A DNA stretch of 64,000 bases from Pisolithus tinctorius (GCA_024663395.1 JANFAH010000058.1:62001-126000); one strand, 5' to 3'; counted from the first letter of the stretch, positions 10,533-21,874 are shown. Notes: generated from the sequence alone by a model not told the origin. Numbers and translations: made by a program.

Positions 10533-11363
10533 TTAGATGGCTTTCTTAGCGGATTTACCCGAGGCCTTTTCCGAAGGCTGTCCAGCCAACCCTGAAGCGC
10601 GTGGCGCGGGACTTGCCGAGAAAGCCTCGCCTCCTACCACCCCCTCCTCGTCTTCTCCTTCCGCGTCTAGGTCGTCCTCAGTCATAGGTTGGTCCCCTGT
10701 GGTTTTACTTGGTCCAGCGATGGAAGACTCAGGCTCGTGGTGAGTATAAACGCCGGGTTCGCCATAGAGGCCGCCTCCAGCTGACTTCCTTTTGGACCCC
10801 CTAGATCGGGATCTGTTGGGGCGGCGTCGGGTGTACGATGGTTCGCTGTAAGGGCTCTTCCCGCGACGACGATCCTCCCTCCACTCGCAACAGTCAATAT
10901 ATCCCTGGTGAGACTTCCGTTTCTGCCTCTTCAGACGCTCAGCGTTTTCCCAGAGCAGAACATTTAGGGTATCCGCCTGCGAACTGTTGAGTACTGCCCC
11001 CCCATCTATCTCTTCCCGGCTTCGCAGGTCGGCGTCCTCACCCAGCACCTCGTGCTTGGTCGGCGAAGGGCCCAGTGCAATGACCTCCAATTCTCCGTCA
11101 TCGTCGACGTCGTAATATGCGAAGCGCGCTCCTGTCAGCGCCATTTGCCTGAATGCTTCTCGGAAGGTATGATACCCTGAGGGAGTTTCCAGGATGGTAT
11201 CATGCTGACGACGTAATGCGTGGTCATGATCGAAGAACGCCTTAACCTGCTCTCTGTGGATAACCACCCATTCCCCTTCCTCACCATTCTCGTCGAAAGT
11301 GCGGACTCGGAAGAAGTCGCCACGGTAACGTTCGATATATTTGTTACGGTAGGGGGCTGACAT
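10533..11363 (-). CDS. Chromovirus 3' ORF of unknown function
   Basis: A 276-aa open frame downstream of the chromodomain and in the same frame as gag-pol. From MSAPYRNKYIERYRGDFF it has a folded-looking half with WVVIHREQVKAFFDHDHALR and ARFAYYDVDDDGELEVIALG. Then comes a basic Arg/Ser-rich stretch (RRRPNRSRSRGSKRKS) and an acidic tail around MTEDDLDAEGEDEEG, ending in Lys-rich residues at a TAA (10533-10535). No signal peptide or membrane segment, so not an envelope protein. The basic stretch could be a nuclear or nucleic-acid-binding region. I cannot name the domain. In-frame codons continue upstream to a TGA at 11607, so it may be the C-terminus of the polyprotein rather than a separate gene. 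Confidence 0.6.
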   Translation of the reverse strand: MSAPYRNKYIERYRGDFFRVRTFDENGEEGEWVVIHREQVKAFFDHDHALRRQHDTILETPSGYHTFREAFRQMALTGARFAYYDVDDDGELEVIALGPSPTKHEVLGEDADLRSREEIDGGAVLNSSQADTLNVLLWENAERLKRQKRKSHQGYIDCCEWREDRRRGKSPYSEPSYTRRRPNRSRSRGSKRKSAGGGLYGEPGVYTHHEPESSIAGPSKTTGDQPMTEDDLDAEGEDEEGVVGGEAFSASPAPRASGLAGQPSEKASGKSAKKAI

Positions 11364-11753
11364 AGGATTAATTTTAGCTCGTGGGGACGAAGATCGAGCG
11401 TTGAAGGACAGTAGCTGTAGTTCCTCGACGATCTCTGCGATGGTATTTTGAACAGGGTCGACGCTCCTTCTGTCGGGTGGATGAGACCTGTTCCTGGATG
11501 TCCACCAAGAAGATGGTCGAGTTGGGCGAGGGTGTGTGGTACAATTGTTACAATCAAGAGGCAGATTGCGGTCAGCTCTGCATTGTCCCTGACCTCTGGT
11601 TTGCGGTCAGTAATACGAGTGACGACGATTAGAGGGGTGCGTAGGGTGAGCAGGCGTTTTACCGCACGTTTGTTTCCGAGGTGGACCTCTAGGCTGATAT
11701 CGACTGGGACAGGTTCGTTGCACGTGAGGAGATTGGCGTTGGTTCGATCTAGG

Positions 11754-12260
11754 TCACACAGCGTGGGGGGCAGGATGTGGGATGTAGCGTGGTGATGGTT
11801 TACGAGCCAGGGGGATAGGTGGTGGATAGTGATGCTGAGGCCGCAATGGGGGTGAGTTCCTCTCGTTTGCCTGGCATCTTGGATTCGGACATGGGCGGTA
11901 TTTATGGCTTTCGCATGACTGCGGTGCCAAGTGTCCAACGAACACCTGAGGATCGTCGTCGGACGATTCCCCGTCACCCTCGTCCCTCAAATTTTCAATC
12001 CCTTCGGCCCCGATGGCCTCAAGATAGTCGGTTAATGCCTTCAAATGTGCGACATCCTCGTATGGTAACCACGTTTGGTCGCCAGCTGTCCATCGTACCT
12101 CGAACATGGCGTTGGAGTGGCTTCCGCGGTGCCGGAGTATACGCTCCACGGCCCACTCGCGGTTGCTCCCGCCAAACTCCGGGATTTGGTTGTCCCGTCT
12201 TCCGGGGAATTTCCTGTCATCGTTCGGGATGTGAACTCTCAGCAACGAAGAGTGAAACAC
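11754..12260 (-). pseudogene. Chromovirus chromodomain region
   Basis: C-terminal part of the polyprotein after the integrase. It opens with FHSSLLRVHIPNDDRKFPGR, the usual integrase-to-chromodomain junction. The chromodomain follows (EWAVERILRHRG, FEVRWTAGDQTWLPYEDV), expected to target integration to methylated histones. A Pro/His/Arg-rich tail precedes a TGA at 11756-11754. It is separated from the integrase by an in-frame TGA at 12275-12273 where family sequence has Arg between NLKQ and GVHDVFH. Confidence 0.85.
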
Positions 12261-12272
12261 GTCGTGGACGCC

Positions 12273-14099
12273 TCATTGTTTCAGATTCGTAGGGAGGTCG
12301 ATCCTATACGAGTAATTGCCAAAATCCTCCACTATCCGGTAAGGTCCCATGAATTTCGGGACAAGTTTCTGAGACGTTCCTTTCGGGAGGCTAATATTCT
12401 TTGTAGACACATATACTAGGTCCCCTTTGACAAACGGGCTGTCATGGCGCTTTTTATTAGCGCCAATTGTCTGCTTTACGCGCGCTTTCATGATCGCGTC
12501 ATGAGCGTCCATGATCGTAAGTTTCATTTTGTTGGCAAACGCTCTAACACTTGGATACTCATTCTTTGTAGGCGCGTCCCAGATCATCCTCCGGGGCATG
12601 CGGCCGGTGTTCAAGAAGAAAGGTGCGTATCCTGTCGATTCAGATGTAGCGCTGTTGATCGTGAATTCGATAGCGGGTAGTCGGGAGACCCAATCCTTTT
12701 GATTAGGTCCGACGCAGCTACGCAGCATCTGGCCAATCGTGCGATTGGCGCGTTCGGTTGCTCCATCTGTCTCAGGGTGGTATGCGCTTGACATCTTTTG
12801 CTTGATGCCAATCAGAGCGTTTAGGTGCATCCAAAACAAGCTTGTGAATAGCACATCACGATCGCTGATTACGGCTCTAGGTAGCCCATGGTATTTGTAC
12901 ACTTCCGCAAACATCAGTTCTGCAACTTCGCGCGCGGTGTAGGTAGTCTTGCTTGGTACGAGGTGTACCATGGACGTTAGTAGGTCAATGATCACAGTTA
13001 TAGAATCATAGGTTCCATTCTGGTCCGTCGATTCAGGGAGTGGCCCCACAAAATCTACACCTATCGCTTCCCAGGGTCTGGAGGGTACGGATAGCGGGTT
13101 GAGGAGCCCGAAGGGTTTGTGCGTTGGGGGCTTACTGCGCTGGCACGTTCTGCAAGACGTGCAGAATTCCGTGATGTCTTTTACCATAGTGTCCCACCAT
13201 AGGAACTCCCTTATATACGAGACTGTTTTCTTCGCTCCCAGATGAGCTAGTATTGAGTGCGCTTGATCAATGACTTCTTCTCGAAGTCGTTTGCCATCTA
13301 CTTCAATGTCTGGTACACAGAATACCGTGCGATCCGGTAGCTTCAATTTGATAAAGCCGTCTGGGGTAACCTCGAAGTTTTTAAACACCTTAGGGTCGTT
13401 CACGATCTGCTTAAAGAACGGGTCACAGCTGTATTTATTCCTTGCGGCCTCCAATAGTCCCTCGTTTCCAGGGTAGACTACCAGCGGTATGCATGTCACT
13501 CTTTCCTTATTTGGGACGTGTGTATTGGTGACCGGATTTGGATCCGCATCCTGCGTGTCTTGCAATGTGGGCACAGCGTGTTCGCCTGTAGGTAAGGTAG
13601 GTGTTTCCACACCTTCTCCCCCCTTCTTTCGCTCACCTGGTCCCAGCAGAGCGAAACGTCCTTTCATTCGACTGGCGAATTCCATACCCGTCTCTGGCCG
13701 TCCTGTCTCTGCCGGCGGGGGAGAGGGATGATGACCTCGTGATCGTCTCGCTGCCTTGTCTGTCTGCACAGACGCAGTAGGTTGGCCCTGTGTCTCTCGA
13801 GGGGGCCTAATCCGGATTGTCAATTTGGGCATGCCAGTCGGCATCGTCGTCGATGGCGGTCCACCTGGTATGTTCGCCGATTGCCGCACCAATGGCTGAT
13901 CTTCCTGATCTTTCCTGCCGCGCGGAGACATGGCGAGTGCCTCGACGCCGACATACACAGGTGCGGTTATAATCTGGCCCGTGCTGGATAGCGATGTCGA
14001 TTCGTCAACGTCCGCATCATGGTGGAGGTATTCGCTGGGTGCACAGATCGTGCCCGGTGCATCGAATTCGTAGATCCTCGACAAGGCATCCGGCAGCAC
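12273..14099 (-). pseudogene. Chromovirus integrase
   Basis: DDE integrase. The zinc-binding HHCC module is visible around DQAHSILAHLGAKK and FCTSCRTCQRSKPP. Catalytic residues lie in AIGVDFVGPLP (Asp), VISDRDVLFTS (Asp) and HPETDGATERANR (Glu). Upstream residues (from VLPDALSRIYEF) form the RNase H-to-integrase linker. The frame joins the RNase H part through a TGA at 14171-14169 inside the conserved LSG-x-QARWLEKL motif. Confidence 0.9.
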
Positions 14100-14171
14100 G
14101 TTCTCCTCACCCGGGATGTATTTAACGTCGAAGTCAAATTCAGCCAGCTTTTCCAGCCAGCGCGCCTGTCA

Positions 14172-16964
14172 TCCAGAGAGGTCCTTTTGCTCTAACAAGT
14201 AAGTTAAGCCCTTATGATCGGTTACCCAAGTAAAGTGAGTTCCTTGTAGGATGTCCTTGTGATGGAGCATCGTCTCGACACCTGCGAGCAGCTCCTGCTC
14301 ATGGACTGGGTAATTTCATTGCGCGGATGACATCTTCGCTGAGCAGAAAGCAGCTACCTTCGACGACTTCCAGTCTGGGCCTTGTGCAACGACACCGCCG
14401 ATGCTGTTCCCGCAAGCATCGGTCATCACCCAGATTGGATCATGACCAGGTGCATAATTAAGGGGCACGCGACAGTGAGGTGCGCAAGCGGTAACATATT
14501 GTTTGACCGTCTCAAAAGCCCGTTGTTCAGTGTAGGTCCATCGGAATGGGCGCGTCTCCGCGCTTGCCTCTGCTAGGACCCCCAGCGGTACACGCACCTT
14601 ATAAATATTGTCGGCAAGATAACCAACTGATCCGATGAACCCCTTACACAGGGTTCGGTTCGTTGGGACCTTCCAGTTACGAATCCTATCGACCTTCTCG
14701 GGATCCATCTTGATCCCCTCGTTGGTGACGATGCAGCCGAGAATCTTCACTTCGTCGCACAGGAAGCGTAGCTTCTTTTCGCTCAGGTACAGTTTCTCTC
14801 GAGCGAGAACCTGGAGTACTAACTTAACATGACGTATATGGTCTTCTAGAGTTTCAGAGTAGATGATAATATCATCTAGGTATACGTCCATAAAAGACCC
14901 AATATATTCCCCGAAGATATGATTCATAAGTGCTTGGTAGGTTGCAGGCGCGTTACAATCCCCTTGCTGCACGACGAGGCTGACCATATTCCCATCAGGA
15001 GTGGTAACGGCCGTGCGTTCTATGTGTTCAGGGATCACTCGGATTTGCTTGTAGGTGTCAGCCCCATCAATAATCGAGTGGTAAGGCTTTCTTGCCACTC
15101 AACGTAGTATTCTGTCCATATCTGGCATCGGTGAGGCCAACTTCCTGGTATTCTTATTCCTTTCTCTGAGATCGACGACTACTCGTAGGCATGGAGGGTC
15201 ACCCGCCTTGGGGATGAGCAGCATTGGACATGTATTACGGGCCGCAGTGAGCTCCCAGCGACCAGTCTTTAGGTACGCATTTTTCTTTTCAGTCCAGAGC
15301 GGTCGTAACGCTTCTGGACATTTAGACGGTCTCCACAGGTATATCTTTCTCTCATCGATGAGAGGGATCTCATGATTTATCGCCCTGAATGGAGGCAACG
15401 CCATCGCACCCACCTGCGAGCACAGCGGCTTCGACAATCCCTGAAGGTACCTCCGCACTTTCTCAAGGCTTTCGTTAAACACCTCTGTCGCCCTGGATTC
15501 GAGTACTGACACCTGCGACCCTTTCATCTCCAGGGGAGCCGTACTACCAATTACAACCCGGGGTGAGTGTAGTCCCACCATTACCTGATGTTGATACAGG
15601 AACAGGGTTCCTAATATCAAATCGTAGTTTTGTATATTCATCACATCGAAGTGACGCTCGCAGTCTATTCCTTGATATTGAAAACGTACTTTCGTTCCAA
15701 AGTTAACCTTAGAGCGCGAGCCCTGAACGGCCAACTGGATGGTGAGTGGCTTTTCAAGGTGAATTCTCTTTACATTCAGCTGTTCAGCCAGCGTTACTGA
15801 CATGAAGTCAGCTAGTGACCCGGTGTCAATTAGTGCCCTGGCGGGTTGGCTGTTTATGTGCACGACTACTACCAAGGGCTTTGGGACTTTGCGAGTGAAG
15901 TCCCTTGCGATCGCAGCGTTGCGTTGTAGGGTCAGTCGATCCTCACTTTTAACAGCGGCACCATGTAAGTGAAGCAGGTGGCATGGTACACCATCGAGCC
16001 CGTCGTATTCGTCCTTCGACTCGTCGTTGTACTGCTCGAACATGTGGGTCAACCCTAGGTCATCTTCCTCCATAGGATCAGGCCTAGTGAGGTCCATGCA
16101 CGCGCGGAGTAATCTCTTCGCATGCCAATGCACGACATCAAACTCTTGCGATTCCAGCTTGTATGCGGGGAGCTCGAAACATACGGCCATGTGATAGTCA
16201 TATACTTCGTAAGTTGAGTCATCCTTGAGTGTGCATGCGAATCGGTTCTGATTTTCTCCTTCGAGTACTTGGAGACTGTACGTCTCAAGTTTGGCCTCTA
16301 TGGCCTCCTCGACCGGGCGTCCCATAGGTGCGGATCGCCACGTTCGGGCCCTATCCATTTGTCGTAGATTAGATTTCATCATTCCGGTCTTTTCTCCCTT
16401 TCTAAACCAGTACCAGGAGTCTAGTTGGAATGCGGGATTCCTCAGCAAACCAGTTTTAACGGTGACGATGTCTTCGGGACCTAGTACGTCCTGTTTGCTG
16501 TCAACAATCATATGTAGGCCGTCTCCGACGTCATACACCAGGAAACGAGTATCCATGAAAGTACTTGGTGAGTTCGGGTCATCACCAGGGTAGCAAATGC
16601 CTGACAGTCGTTCGACGGCACGATCTTCCAAGGGTTGTCCTATCGCGGTACCGGCGGATCGGTGTCCCATGAACTGGTTACACGAATAGACATGGATTCG
16701 CATCCCCTCTGGTAAGTCGCCATTGTCCGTGGTGATACTACCTTCAGCGCCCTCACCCTCGCCTTCGCTCCAGATGCTTTCCAGCTCTGGGATGTTGTCG
16801 TCATCGTAGACCGTAGGTTCTCGTGCGTGTATGAAATTTAATGATACTCCGGATTCGTCTCTTGATGACTGGGCCAGGTGCCACTGACACTCAACATCCC
16901 CAAAGTCTACGTCTATTCCAAAACTCGCGACCCCCGGAGGCTTTCCTGTCGACGACACTGTGTG
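14172..16964 (-). pseudogene. Chromovirus protease, reverse transcriptase and RNase H
   Basis: Aspartic protease motif ALIDTGSLADF (DTG near 15819-15827). Reverse transcriptase with TCPMLLIPKAGDPPCLRVVV, then VYLDDIIIYS (YLDD at 14871-14882). RNase H starts at DPIWVMTDACGNSIG and runs through NYPVHEQELLAG. Two TGA codons interrupt it: 15101-15099, between DRILR and VARKPYHSIIDG, and 14318-14316, between KMSSAQ and NYPVHE. All parts are in one frame with gag, as in single-ORF chromoviruses. Confidence 0.9.
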
Positions 16965-19268
16965 TCATGACGGGCAGTTTCGGGAGAAGTGTCCTGGTTT
17001 ATGGCAGACGTAACACAGGCCCTCGGCTTTGTGACATTCCTGTTCTTCCTTGCTTAACTTAGGTGTGTCGCGTTTTCGCTTCTCTGAGCATCCTTCCCTT
17101 TTTCCTTTGGGTTGACTACTGTCCGTAGGGGCATTTTCTTTCCGTGATTCATAGTCCCTTCGTCTTTTCCTGCGGTGACGTCTCTGTCCCCGCTTCAAAG
17201 GATCTGGTTCCTCAGGAGACGCAGCGGCACTCGCAATAGCTCTCCTTTTACTGCGCCGTCTCTGGGATTTTGGAATATAATCTCCAGTGATAGATTGGGC
17301 GATTTCGAGGACCTCGGCACTCGTGATAACCCTTTTCAGTGAAGAGGTTTCAGGGTTCAACTTTTCTCGCCACAGGTCTCGCTGAAGTTCCTTTCGAAGA
17401 CCAGACCAGAGTTTGTGAACCTTGGCACGTTCGTCCGTTTCTCCGATCATGTTCCATAATTCGTTCAGCTCATACACATAATTTTTAACGGTTTTAGAGT
17501 TTTGGTAGCACGCCTGCAACTTCTCTCTCTGTCGCAATTGGAAGTTAATAGGGAAGCAGTAATTAAAGAGCTCCATGAAGAAATCTGATAACCTCCACTT
17601 GTAGGGGTCACCAGATACCTTGCGTACGTAAAATTCGTATGCTTTCCCCGTCAAGTAGTGAGACAGCACGAAGGCGCGTTTCTTGGGTGCTACCCTACCA
17701 TCCTCAACATACGCCGTTCCCTCCGTTACGAAGCGATGGTAAGAATGGGCATCGTCTGATCCATCGTACTTCGAGGGTGGGATCGGCTTCAGCATCGTCC
17801 TTCGTCGAGACTTAGAACGTTTTTTTGCATTGCGGTGCCCTCGTTTACGGCTTCGGGACCTTCCCCACCTGCGGGATCCGCCTCTGTGCGAGGATCCACT
17901 GGAACTTGTCGAACCACTAGTGGAGGAGGAGCCGTCGTTGCTGTTTGATGGCGAGCTACTGGTGCCCGACGACGAGCTGCTGCTGTCTGAGCGCGAATCG
18001 TCTGACGTCTCCGAACCATCAGAGTTACCCGCAGACGAGCCTTCGTCGGAGTCGCTGTTCGATGTAGCCGAGGTCTCTGTGGAGTCCGAGTCGCTTTCAC
18101 GGCGGGACTTTCGTTTGGGCTGGTGCTTCTTCCCTTTACGCTTTTTAGAGCGCTTATCACCTTTTTCAAGGCGTCTTAGGGTCAAGCCTATATAACTTTT
18201 AGGATTAATTTGTTTCGCTGGTTCCATTGCCTTCGGCGTCTTCTGCCGCTCGCGACGCTTGTCGTCTCGTTGCACGACCTTTTCCACCATCTCCCTTATC
18301 GGGTTGGGGGGCTGTCTGGGGGACCCAGTGACTACTCTCACCGCCTTTGCCTTCTGGCGAGGTTTCTCCCTCTTTCTCCTAGGTTTGCCGTTGCTCCTAG
18401 TTGGCATTTGGCTAACTTTGCCATTAGATGATGCCAGGCTCACTGGCCTTTCTCCCGAAGGTCCAGGTTCTTCTCTGTCACTCTGGATCAATCTTTGGGC
18501 CGTCTTCCAGGATGCTAGCGCGGCACGTTGCGCTTCTAGGTTTGCCTCATCGCCACTTAGACTTAACGCTCCCCAATTTCGAGGATCGATTCCTTTCCCT
18601 TTCTTGTCCCTAGGGGAATCCTCGGGTTCGGATGATGTGTCTGTGCGTACGTTCTTATGCGCGGATAGAGATCTCCTCCTAATCCTTTCCCTCTCTCCTG
18701 GGGTCAGGTTTCTTTCTGCCTCCCGAACCGTTTTCTCGAGTTCGGGTCCTAAGTAGTCACTACAGGCGCATCTCTCGCGCGATTTCTTTCGCACCACTGT
18801 AGTCCACGGCTGCGGGTCGCATGGTTCAACTTCTGTCTCGCTCATTGGCTGAGGAGAATTGGCAATCTCTCTATTATTTTCAGATAGTTCTAATTGAATG
18901 CTGTGAGCCGGTACCGTTGCTTCAACAGCGCTTTTATCATAGGGCTCCGCGAGCTTAAAAGCCCCGGGATACTCCGGCGAGGTCATCCTCGAGCCGGGAT
19001 CGTCTACGGCCACACTTCTGGGTGCCGGACTCGCACTTCTGGTGCCTGCTCTCACGACATCGCTATACTTTCATATAGAGTCGGCAATCTTTGTTGTCGG
19101 GATGGGGGTATTCTTGACAGCTTCAGCGCCAGGCTGAGCCGTCGGACTATGGGGTAGGGATGCTGCTCGAGCCCGAGTAGCTCGGCGCAGGTTGTATCGT
19201 GTGTTAGATATCTCAGTGATGTTCGTCATGATACTCACTTCTTTTCTTTGCGAGGGATCAGTTCGCAA
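16965..19268 (-). pseudogene. Chromovirus gag
   Basis: Nucleocapsid-capsid polyprotein. The N-terminus (MTNITEISNTRYNLRRATR) is separated from the rest by a TGA at 19073-19071. A long charged, Ser-rich central region is followed by the capsid core (YLTGKAYEFYVRKVSG, ELNELWNMIGETDERAK) and a CCHC zinc knuckle CYVCHKPGHFSRNC near 16971-17012. A TGA at 16967-16965 directly after NCPS separates gag from pol; the next codons read HTVSSTGKPPGV in the same frame. With an Arg codon at that site gag and pol would be one ORF. Confidence 0.88.
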
Positions 19269-19345
19269 ATTGTCGAGGGAGGTATCGAGGATAAAGGATG
19301 ATTTTTCGAGGGGTTTTTAGACCAGTTTTTGAAGGGATAAAAATA

Positions 19346-19634
19346 TGTGACTCCGATGCGAAGTACTTAGACTTGCAACGTAGGCACAACAGAACTTTCT
19401 TAAGCACGCTACAAGTTATCCAGACGTTGCGGTCTGTATTGGTGTAGGGAAAAGAAGTCCCCGTACTCTACGTCTTACAGGCCCTTTTATACTGTAGAGG
19501 ATAGGCACGAACACGTCAACGTAGATGAACGGGATAAGTAAGAATAGCAAGGACAAATGAGAAACTTATTGAATCTGTCAAACAACAAACAACTCCTGAG
19601 AACGCCCACCAGTCGTCGGGCCGAAAACCTCACA
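19346..19634 (-). repeat. 5' LTR of the chromovirus
   Basis: 289 bp, TG...CA. It carries the promoter: element-sense TATAAAAGGG at 19491-19482, consistent with transcription starting about 25-30 nt downstream. Identical to the 3' LTR except G at 19531. The right target duplication is 19635-19639. Confidence 0.95.
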
Positions 19635-19639
19635 CCTTG

Positions 19640-19895
19640 TGCGCTAGAGGTCTCGATACATACAGAATAATCAAAATTAATGCCCTTGTCACGAAGCCAC
19701 ATAAGTAATTTAAATGGCACCGTGGTCCGCTCGTTGATCACTAGTAATTGAAGGGTTTTCGCTTGTCCGTGGTAGCGCGACGCAGCTTTAACCTGTATTC
19801 GGCGGCGACTGCTGACAAGTCACCCTTGATATCGCAACCTCACGTTCTCAAAGACTTTTCCCGGATTGACATTGACTCACTCGTTGGATAATCTG
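19640..19895 (-). pseudogene. PIF1 3' fragment 2 (copy A, beyond the retroelement)
   Basis: Continues the segment interrupted by the retroelement. It matches 28920-29035 (3' flank with cacgaagccac and taatttaaat) and, after a gap of roughly 150 bp, 29205-29315, which encodes the [14 protein letters not shown] exon of PIF1. Decayed, with no frame. Sequence from 19896 to 20582 contains nothing I can identify. Confidence 0.65.
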
Positions 19896-20582
19896 CCTTG
19901 CTATCTGCGTCTCTCTTGTCGCCACTAGTGTGGCGAGAATAATCAGGTTCGGAGGTCATGTTTCGGCACGAACTTACCTCCTGATCGGTTCAGGTGGACC
20001 AGTCGACTCACAGCCACCACTGCAGATCGGCAAACACACCTCGTCTTGATAAGCTTCAAGCAACTTGGACAGGAATGGGAGGAAATTTCGCAGGATTTGG
20101 CCGACTAAGGGGCGGCGTTGCCGCAATGGACGTTGCTTTGGGGAAAATGATGATAAATGTTTAGGGTGAGGGATTATGCGTTAACCAAAAAAGCGTCTCA
20201 TTTTCGGGCTAGAGTGACCTTGTAAACAAGGTAATTAACCATCATTTGTTCAGGAGGGCTATGTATCAGGATCAGATCCTAACTTCGAGTCATCGCCATA
20301 ATCCATATACGACCACACGTAGTCAAGTTCTCCGACATATTACCGAACATCCGTTGGCCCTAAGATACCAAAAAGCCAACAAACGTTCAGTAATACTGTT
20401 AGAGCCAACGACCGTTCAGCAATATCTCGGAGAAATTATGTGTCACAGGTCATGTTTGGATTGTGGCTTAAGTACCAACGCAGACCAGTTAGGATCCCAT
20501 ATCACGCCATTGATCTCGCTAGCTTTTATTCCAGGCCGCGGAAGCAGATTGCTGGCAGGTGTTTGTTCCTATCATGTACGTT
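19896..20582. other. No supported gene
   Basis: Junction between duplication copies A and B. An open frame at 20246-20635 (+) has no motif or splice support. No RNA gene recognised. Confidence 0.4.
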
Positions 20583-20820
20583 TTACACACGGGGCCAGCG
20601 CCGGTGACCTTGCTTTGCAGGTAAGCCTGAGGTGATTGCTATGCTGCAAGGAAGTTTCAAGCCACAGTCAATCGATCCTAACCACATCCGCATGTCTTTG
20701 TTTCTCATACAGGTAGGGAAGGTTGGTGGCAGCCTCATTTCCCCCACTGTATATTCCACATAAGTTTTCAGGATTCCCTTGTCCCCCGCAGGCGGGCATT
20801 GCATCAGTAATATGTGCTTA
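20583..20820 (-). pseudogene. MsrA fragment in copy B
   Basis: Minus-strand relic with GDKGILKTYVEYTVGE, matching [16 protein letters not shown] of the intact MsrA about 0.8 kb to the right. Both termini are lost. It mirrors the arrangement psi-MsrA 1 / spacer / MsrA in copy A. Confidence 0.6.
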
Positions 20821-21056
20821 ACTCTCTAGACGCAAAGGTTGCAACTTCATACTACACGCGCATGGCTGGCATTATGACAGATATCGACAGCTGTTGAAAG
20901 CTCCCAAGAGTACAGGAGATGTATCTGTGCAATACGGTCCCTACCGCATTGGACGCCACGTTACTAGTACCCGTCTAGCCTCGATGTCGCACAGTCTATA
21001 CCCTCCCGAAACATATACAAGGCAATCCCATCCATGTATACCAATGCACACGCTCC

Positions 21057-21874
21057 TCACCAATGCAAGTAGTGGGTCGGACACTGGTACCCGCTTGGAT
21101 TGTTGATCAGGTATAACTGGTGGTAATCCTCCGCATCGTACCACGGTCCAGCTTCTTGAATCTCTGTCGCAATCATTTCGCCCTTGGGAGTAAAATACCT
21201 ATCCTGCACTTCTTTCGTTACTCGTTCCGCAGTAGACCGCTGTTCCTGACTATGTGTGAAGATCGCAGACCGGTACTCTACAGTATAAGAGAACGAGGTC
21301 GGCGCTGGTAAGATCTCAGGTTTAGTATCGAGCGGTGACAACGCACGGGAGCCAACATCTGGTCCTTGACGATTTACAGCTATTGGGTCATGAGTGCGGT
21401 AGAAGAATTCTGGCTATGATGTGAGGATACTACCATCCAAATGGCAGGGATGGGCGTCGACTCGCCTACAAGTTCCGCATAAGACACGATCGAAGGGTCG
21501 AATTCAATTCTGACCGCCTCGGCATGGTCTGTGGTCCCAGTGCAGACCTCTCGGTAGGATGGATCGACGGAGGTCGCCTTGCCTCCGGTATAGCCCACCG
21601 AGGTCTTCAGGATTCCCTTGTTCTGGGAAGGAGGATAGTACTTGAGGAAGATGTGTTCGACTCCCCAAAAACATCCAGCCGCAAACGTTGCGATTTCTGG
21701 CTTCTGAGACGCTACATAGACAAGTTGGGATTTAGGAACGGCTTCCCATGAGGATCGGGACGTACCTGAGGTCATGGCAGAACGATATTGGGAGACGTCA
21801 ACGTGTCTCTTCGATATACCCGACGGGATCAAACCTAACAGCGCAGTGCGAACGTTGTTCAACCGACCAAGCAT
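21057..21874 (-). CDS. MsrA: Peptide methionine sulfoxide reductase A
   Basis: Reduces methionine-S-sulfoxide in proteins. A basic, Ser-rich N-terminus ([18 protein letters not shown]) could be a mitochondrial presequence. The catalytic Cys lies in [13 protein letters not shown]. Then come [32 protein letters not shown], exon 2 with EFFYRTHDP and DVGS, and the last exon with [22 protein letters not shown] and CPTHYLHW (stop 21059-21057). Joining AELV to EFFYRTHDP requires a GC donor (GCGAGT); the next intron is GT-AG (GTGCGT...TGTAG). It is the only complete MsrA among four copies or fragments in the window. Confidence 0.9.

Larger units (their letters stand above)
10185..19634 (-). mobile_element. 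Ty3/gypsy LTR retrotransposon (chromovirus), 9,450 bp
   Basis: Complete element on the minus strand: 5' LTR 19634-19346, gag, protease, reverse transcriptase, RNase H, integrase, chromodomain, a further 3' ORF, polypurine tract, 3' LTR 10473-10185. The domain order and C-terminal chromodomain make it a chromovirus. The LTRs are 289 bp, both TG...CA, with one mismatch. Target duplication CCTTG at 10180-10184 and 19635-19639. The coding frame is continuous but carries TGA stops, so this copy looks dead or dependent on readthrough. Immediately inside the 5' LTR I see no obvious tRNA-complementary primer site (it begins TATTTTTATCCC). Confidence 0.95.

Noticed and set aside
10533..11363. Envelope protein for the chromovirus
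   Set aside because: Right position, but no signal peptide, membrane segment or Cys-rich ectodomain.
17830..18756. Plus-strand open frames opposite gag (121 and 165 codons)
   Set aside because: Mirror images of the low-complexity Ser/Arg/Glu region of gag.
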